Part shown: one piece after another, positions 59,935 to 64,000 of the stretch
Layout of the letters: the number at the start of each line of letters is the position of its first letter
Position numbering within the stretch: position 1 is the stretch's first letter
Assembly: GCA_012932295.1 (NCBI GenBank)
Contig: JAAONU010000011.1
Location: 41,480,352 to 41,544,351 of the forward strand
Length of the DNA: 64,000 nt
Direction of reading: 5' to 3'
Origin: Cyclina sinensis
Taxonomy: Eukaryota; Mollusca; Bivalvia; Venerida; Veneridae
Notes under the pieces: generated by a model
What the model saw: only the letters and a program-made list of their open reading frames with translations
Database searches by the model: none
What the model was told of the DNA's origin: nothing
Translations under genes and position numbers: made by a program

Positions 59935-60346
59935 AAGAGATAGTACAAATAGACATTAATATCTATATTACATATTAGCCAAGAGATAGTACAAATAGAC
60001 ATTAACATCTATATTACATATTAGCCAAGAGATAGTACAAATAGACATTAACATCTATATTACATATTAGCCAAGAGATAGTACAAATAGACATTAACAT
60101 CTATATTACATATTAGCCAAGAGATAGTACAAATAGACATTAACATCTATATTACATATTAGCCAAGAGATAGTACAAATAGACATTAACATCTATATTA
60201 CATATTAGCCAAGAGATAGTACAAATAGACATTAATATCTATATTACATATTAGCCAAGAGATAGTACAAATAGACATTAATATCTATATTACATATTAG
60301 CCAAGAGATAGTACAAATAGACATTAATATCTATATTACATATTAG
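59935..60346. repeat. 46-bp minisatellite, about nine copies
   Basis: The unit 'agccaagagatagtacaaatagac' plus 'attaa.atctatattacatatt' repeats with an exact 46-bp period. Units are near identical; the main variant is T or C before 'atctat'. The paralogous site near 53495-53545 has one decayed unit. Confidence 0.95.
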
Positions 60347-60349
60347 CAA

Positions 60350-63300
60350 AAATATTACCGGCTCAACGTTCAATAAATAACTACAGCAAAAGATTATGGG
60401 TCACTGAAAACAACTATGGCGCATAGAAATAATACTGTATCTTTTCAAACAACATGATCATATTATTACACGATAATAAAGCGAAAGGAACATTTACACG
60501 ATTCTAGTAGATATCAACATGTCAGATACAAAAACTGAACACTTAATGACTTGTGTTGACTAGTTATGTTGGAAAAACAATTACCAGTTTGCCAGCTAAT
60601 ATTTGACACATTAATTCAGAAAAAGTGTCGAAACCATAGCATTCCTTGAGTAGTGTAATATTTCCGGAAAATAATCATCTCAGCCAGAAAAGCAAAAACA
60701 CACAATAATTTGGCATTCATAAATACAACAACTGTCTTCACCGAGAATATTGGCGTCTTTTAAGAAATGTGCAGAATTCGATAAGTACCGGGGCTGAGAG
60801 TATAGTTGGTTTATATGTCGGTATATCAGAAGCAACCTCATGTGTTTCATGCTAAATGTTCAAAATTGAACAAGCTACGAATGTGATATTTACAGGAAAT
60901 GGTGTAAGGACGCCATTTTAACAGCATGAATTTTTCGCTATTTTACGTTAAGGTGTAAAAGTACTTATCATAAATGATACAGATTCCAAAGTTTATTCAT
61001 ATGACTCATATTTGAAAAAAATCTACTTTTAGTGCGTTTGTAATATTGCTCATTAGAGCCCTAAAACCTTAATGTTCTTGTCTGCATTGAGAAGGTGAGA
61101 CAAGTGTGTAACAACATCAATGTCGCAATCTTTTAGTAGAACCACACGGTACCAAAATGAAAGGAATTCAATGTACTAGGAAACTGATCCTGTTTTCTTC
61201 GCGGGATTTATCAGTCTTTTGCATAAGAGAGAAAGTTTGTCCTTCTAGTGTAGATCATAAAGAATTAGGGTACTTGCTGGAACTTATATAATACTTTTGA
61301 ATACCAACATGAAAATGAAATACCTTTAAAATCTTTTTTAAACGTCTTTTTAAATAGATGAAAGGTGTCTTGTATTTGTTGTTATTTTGTACTTTCGGCT
61401 GATGTTGTTTTTTGCAATTATCGTTTGCCTCCTTTCTTAGTGAATTCGACTGAAAATAGTATGTCATATATATATCACTCTTGCCATTCTGTAAGAAATG
61501 GGGTGCACAATTTTGCTAAGAGAGCAAACTTATACAGTTGAACGTAATTAATGATATAAAAGTATACGAATTTATATGAATGAAAGTAACAAAATACGGC
61601 AGATATCTATAAACACTATTAAACAGATTGATTTCATTTTAGTTCCTGGTGATCAGAGAGAAGACAAAGCATTTATTAAATGCTTTCCTCTGATCCCTTT
61701 CTGAAATGTAATTTGGAAGCTCTTTATTACCTCCTATTGTTTTATTAATAGTTGAGAACACTTAATGCAGTACTAAATGACATAGATAATAAGAGCTTCA
61801 CAAATTTATTGACAGAATGGGCCGAAAGCTTAATAAAAATATCACAGAGATGGAGAAGCGATAAACATAATTCCCATCATTATGCAGCATATTCGTTGCA
61901 ATTCAAGAACGTGTGTGTGCAGAACTACATAACTGCTCAGGCTGAGGCATGATAAATTAGTATCGAAGAGAAAAAGTCACAGAATCACACTAAGAATGAA
62001 ATCATGGAACAAACCATATGGCAAATAAATACACTTTTGAACCAGAAATTCACCGAAATAATGAGAAAATATAAGAAATAAAATGCACCATTTTAAAAAT
62101 GAATGAAAATATAATTTAAATTACTAATACCTTAATTTATAAATATAAATTTAATTTTCACACTTATGCATACAAACTTTGCTAGAGAGAAAATTATGTT
62201 GTGACATTGTCGACTCGTTTTACGGACATCGTCGATGTGTGCTCGGTTACTTGTCTCTTGTATCAAAAAATCATTGACTCTGCTTATACAAATTAATATA
62301 ATCTGATATAAAGTAAACATTATGAACCAAACTTTACGTATAAAATGGAATGTTTTACAGTAAGAAAATGCGAAGTCAAAATGTTTAGATTCCACAAAAA
62401 AAGGTGGCATCTTTAGCAACATTTGTATTTAGTCATATTTTTAAACTTGAATTTCTGTACTTCAACTTTCGTCTCCAAGTCTCCAAGAGTCGTTTGAAGA
62501 ATTCTTTTTTGTTTGTTTGTTTGTTTCTTTTTAATTCATATATTTTGCATAATGGTAGTATGAATAAATATATCTTGTTAATGATTATGCATTTTAGAAA
62601 ATTTTGATCGGCGCTATATTTCCAATTGTGAAATAAAGCAAGTAAACATCGAGCTTTTTGAAAAACAGTTTGCTGTAGATCATCAATTCTTCAGCGCGCA
62701 ATGAAATAAAACAATGACTTTCGTAATGCGTCTTGGTAAAATGAAATCACAGGTATTTTATAAGATAAATACTTAGACAATGTTCCAAATCTACTGGTAC
62801 TTTGTTATAAAGAAGGCGTAGACTAATCTGATCTATTCATGTATTCTATTTCCATAACTTATAGTCTGTCGTAGCTCTGTCGTATATATTTGTCATAAAA
62901 AGGATTACATTTTTCCATTACAAACAACATTCTCTTTGTATAAATATTCCCTCATTATTAAGGATATGACGTTTATGAATAGTTAATGGCATCATATTCT
63001 GTAATAATGGCATATGAAGCCATCATACAGAAATAAAAATTACGTTACTTGTACTTTATCAAAACTCCATAAGAGCTGAATATATCTGATTAACAGATGT
63101 CTAAGTATATGCATTTATCATAAGAATAGATAGAAATTATTGTTAGTGGGATATTTGAAATACTTTTCCAAATGGTTTACATTCTAGAAGAGTATGTTCC
63201 TGCTTGTGTTGACAAGCAGCAACACGTGCTTTATGGAATCAATGTCGGCAGTCTGTTTATCATCACCATATGGCACATAAAGTATAGAGAAGATATAACT

Positions 63301-64000
63301 CAGCTGTGTGAGTTTTCTTTATAAGGTTTGATCAATCCATTGCACCAGGTGGACGGGATTTCCGGCATCTTATTACAGCATTAATTACTACAAGAAATTG
63401 TACTCTTAATGAACTGTTCAAACCTTTCAAGCCTGTTTAACAATCTGTCTTTTGCAAAAGATAGACAATATAAAACGCCTTTACCATAATATTCGAGTTC
63501 AACAATTAAATCTTTTGAACTATCTGCTTATAGAAAATTTCTAATTTGATAATTTATTCGCATCCATATTTCTGTTTTCTGAGCTTGGCAGTACAATAGT
63601 TTTGATTTATATGATTATTAAATTCATTCCTGGGAAAAGCGATTGCCTAATGTCTCTCTTAGAGACATGAAATCTTCTTATAAGACACGCATAATTGTGA
63701 ATCCTTTAATGCAGAACGCAAATTTGTTGTACGAAACAAATTTATTCAAAAGATCCATCGGTTAAAATCTACATAATGTCAGAGAGGTCGTCTCCAGAAT
63801 AATGATTTTTTAAATTGATTTAGGAATTGCTATAATACAACAAATGATTTTTTAGAAAATGTTGGCTAAAATATTTCTGTATGTAGAGTTTCAAGCGCTT
63901 GTAACTTTCTACCGCTAATGAAGTTACGATTTGCATGATTCCTTAATTCATTCTTTAGTGCTTGATTTATGGAATCGAGAGCACGATTGTGGAAATCATA
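60350..64000 (+). repeat. Segmental duplication, copy B (partner 53450-57680), runs off the window
   Basis: See copy A for the matching words. Copy B is shorter because it lacks the internal tandem duplication and several indels. It continues to the last base of the window, where 'tttatggaatcgagagcacgattgtg' parallels 57590-57625. No gene recognised inside; a 14-base-scale inverted pair with 'aagacaaagcatttatt/aatgctttcctctgatc' lies near 61650-61700. Confidence 0.85.

Overview
This is a gene-poor, AT-rich stretch of an animal genome, most likely a marine bivalve mollusc. The evidence for that is spliceosomal GT-AG introns, tRNA-derived SINEs, and several dispersed repeat types I recognise as typical of bivalves: the 'acaagagggcca...gctcacctgag' type, the 'gtgacctttgaccc...aatcaatagg' type, tandem ~150-bp units ending in 'gacggac', and a 145-bp tandem unit. 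The species call is an inference. I see no convincing host housekeeping gene; almost every recognisable gene belongs to a mobile element.

The centrepiece is a 15.5-kb DNA transposon at 3216-18724. It is bounded by a perfect 16-bp terminal inverted repeat (AGAGGCATACCCTGAA) with TTAA/TAA at both junctions. It carries two intact, intron-containing genes that start near opposite ends and point inward. The left gene (+, 3 exons, 4076-5748) encodes a 250-aa soluble protein whose C-terminal half matches the zinc-binding cytoplasmic 'ballast' domain of the P2X7 receptor, with no channel part. The right gene (-, 13 exons, 18458-9518) encodes a 733-aa DDE-type transposase-like protein; all 12 introns keep the frame. 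The middle and the introns are filled with nested SINEs and bivalve repeats.

Other mobile elements: a decayed Tc1/mariner copy (about 21.30-22.83 kb); a 227-bp foldback element with an 8-bp target duplication (33987-34213); a full-length non-LTR retrotransposon on the minus strand (41119-46848) with a 14-bp target duplication and an uninterrupted 1159-aa endonuclease/reverse transcriptase ORF that has a 2A-like ribosome-skipping motif at its N-terminus; a decayed second non-LTR fragment abutting a 145-bp satellite (50.3-51.85 kb); and a complete SINE with a 10-bp target duplication (52666-52851).

The rest (about 19-64 kb) is largely old, diverged segmental duplications, some at about 4.9-kb spacing (32.7-35.0 vs 37.7-39.6 kb), plus 46.9-57.7 kb against 59.1-64.0 kb. 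Inside these sit several minisatellites (43, 29, 46, 44/39, 58 and 41 bp). Comparing the paralogous copies dates events: the retrotransposon, the foldback element and the 46-bp array are each present in one copy and absent or single in the other. All readings were made by eye; distances are counted from the sequence and homology calls were not checked against a database.
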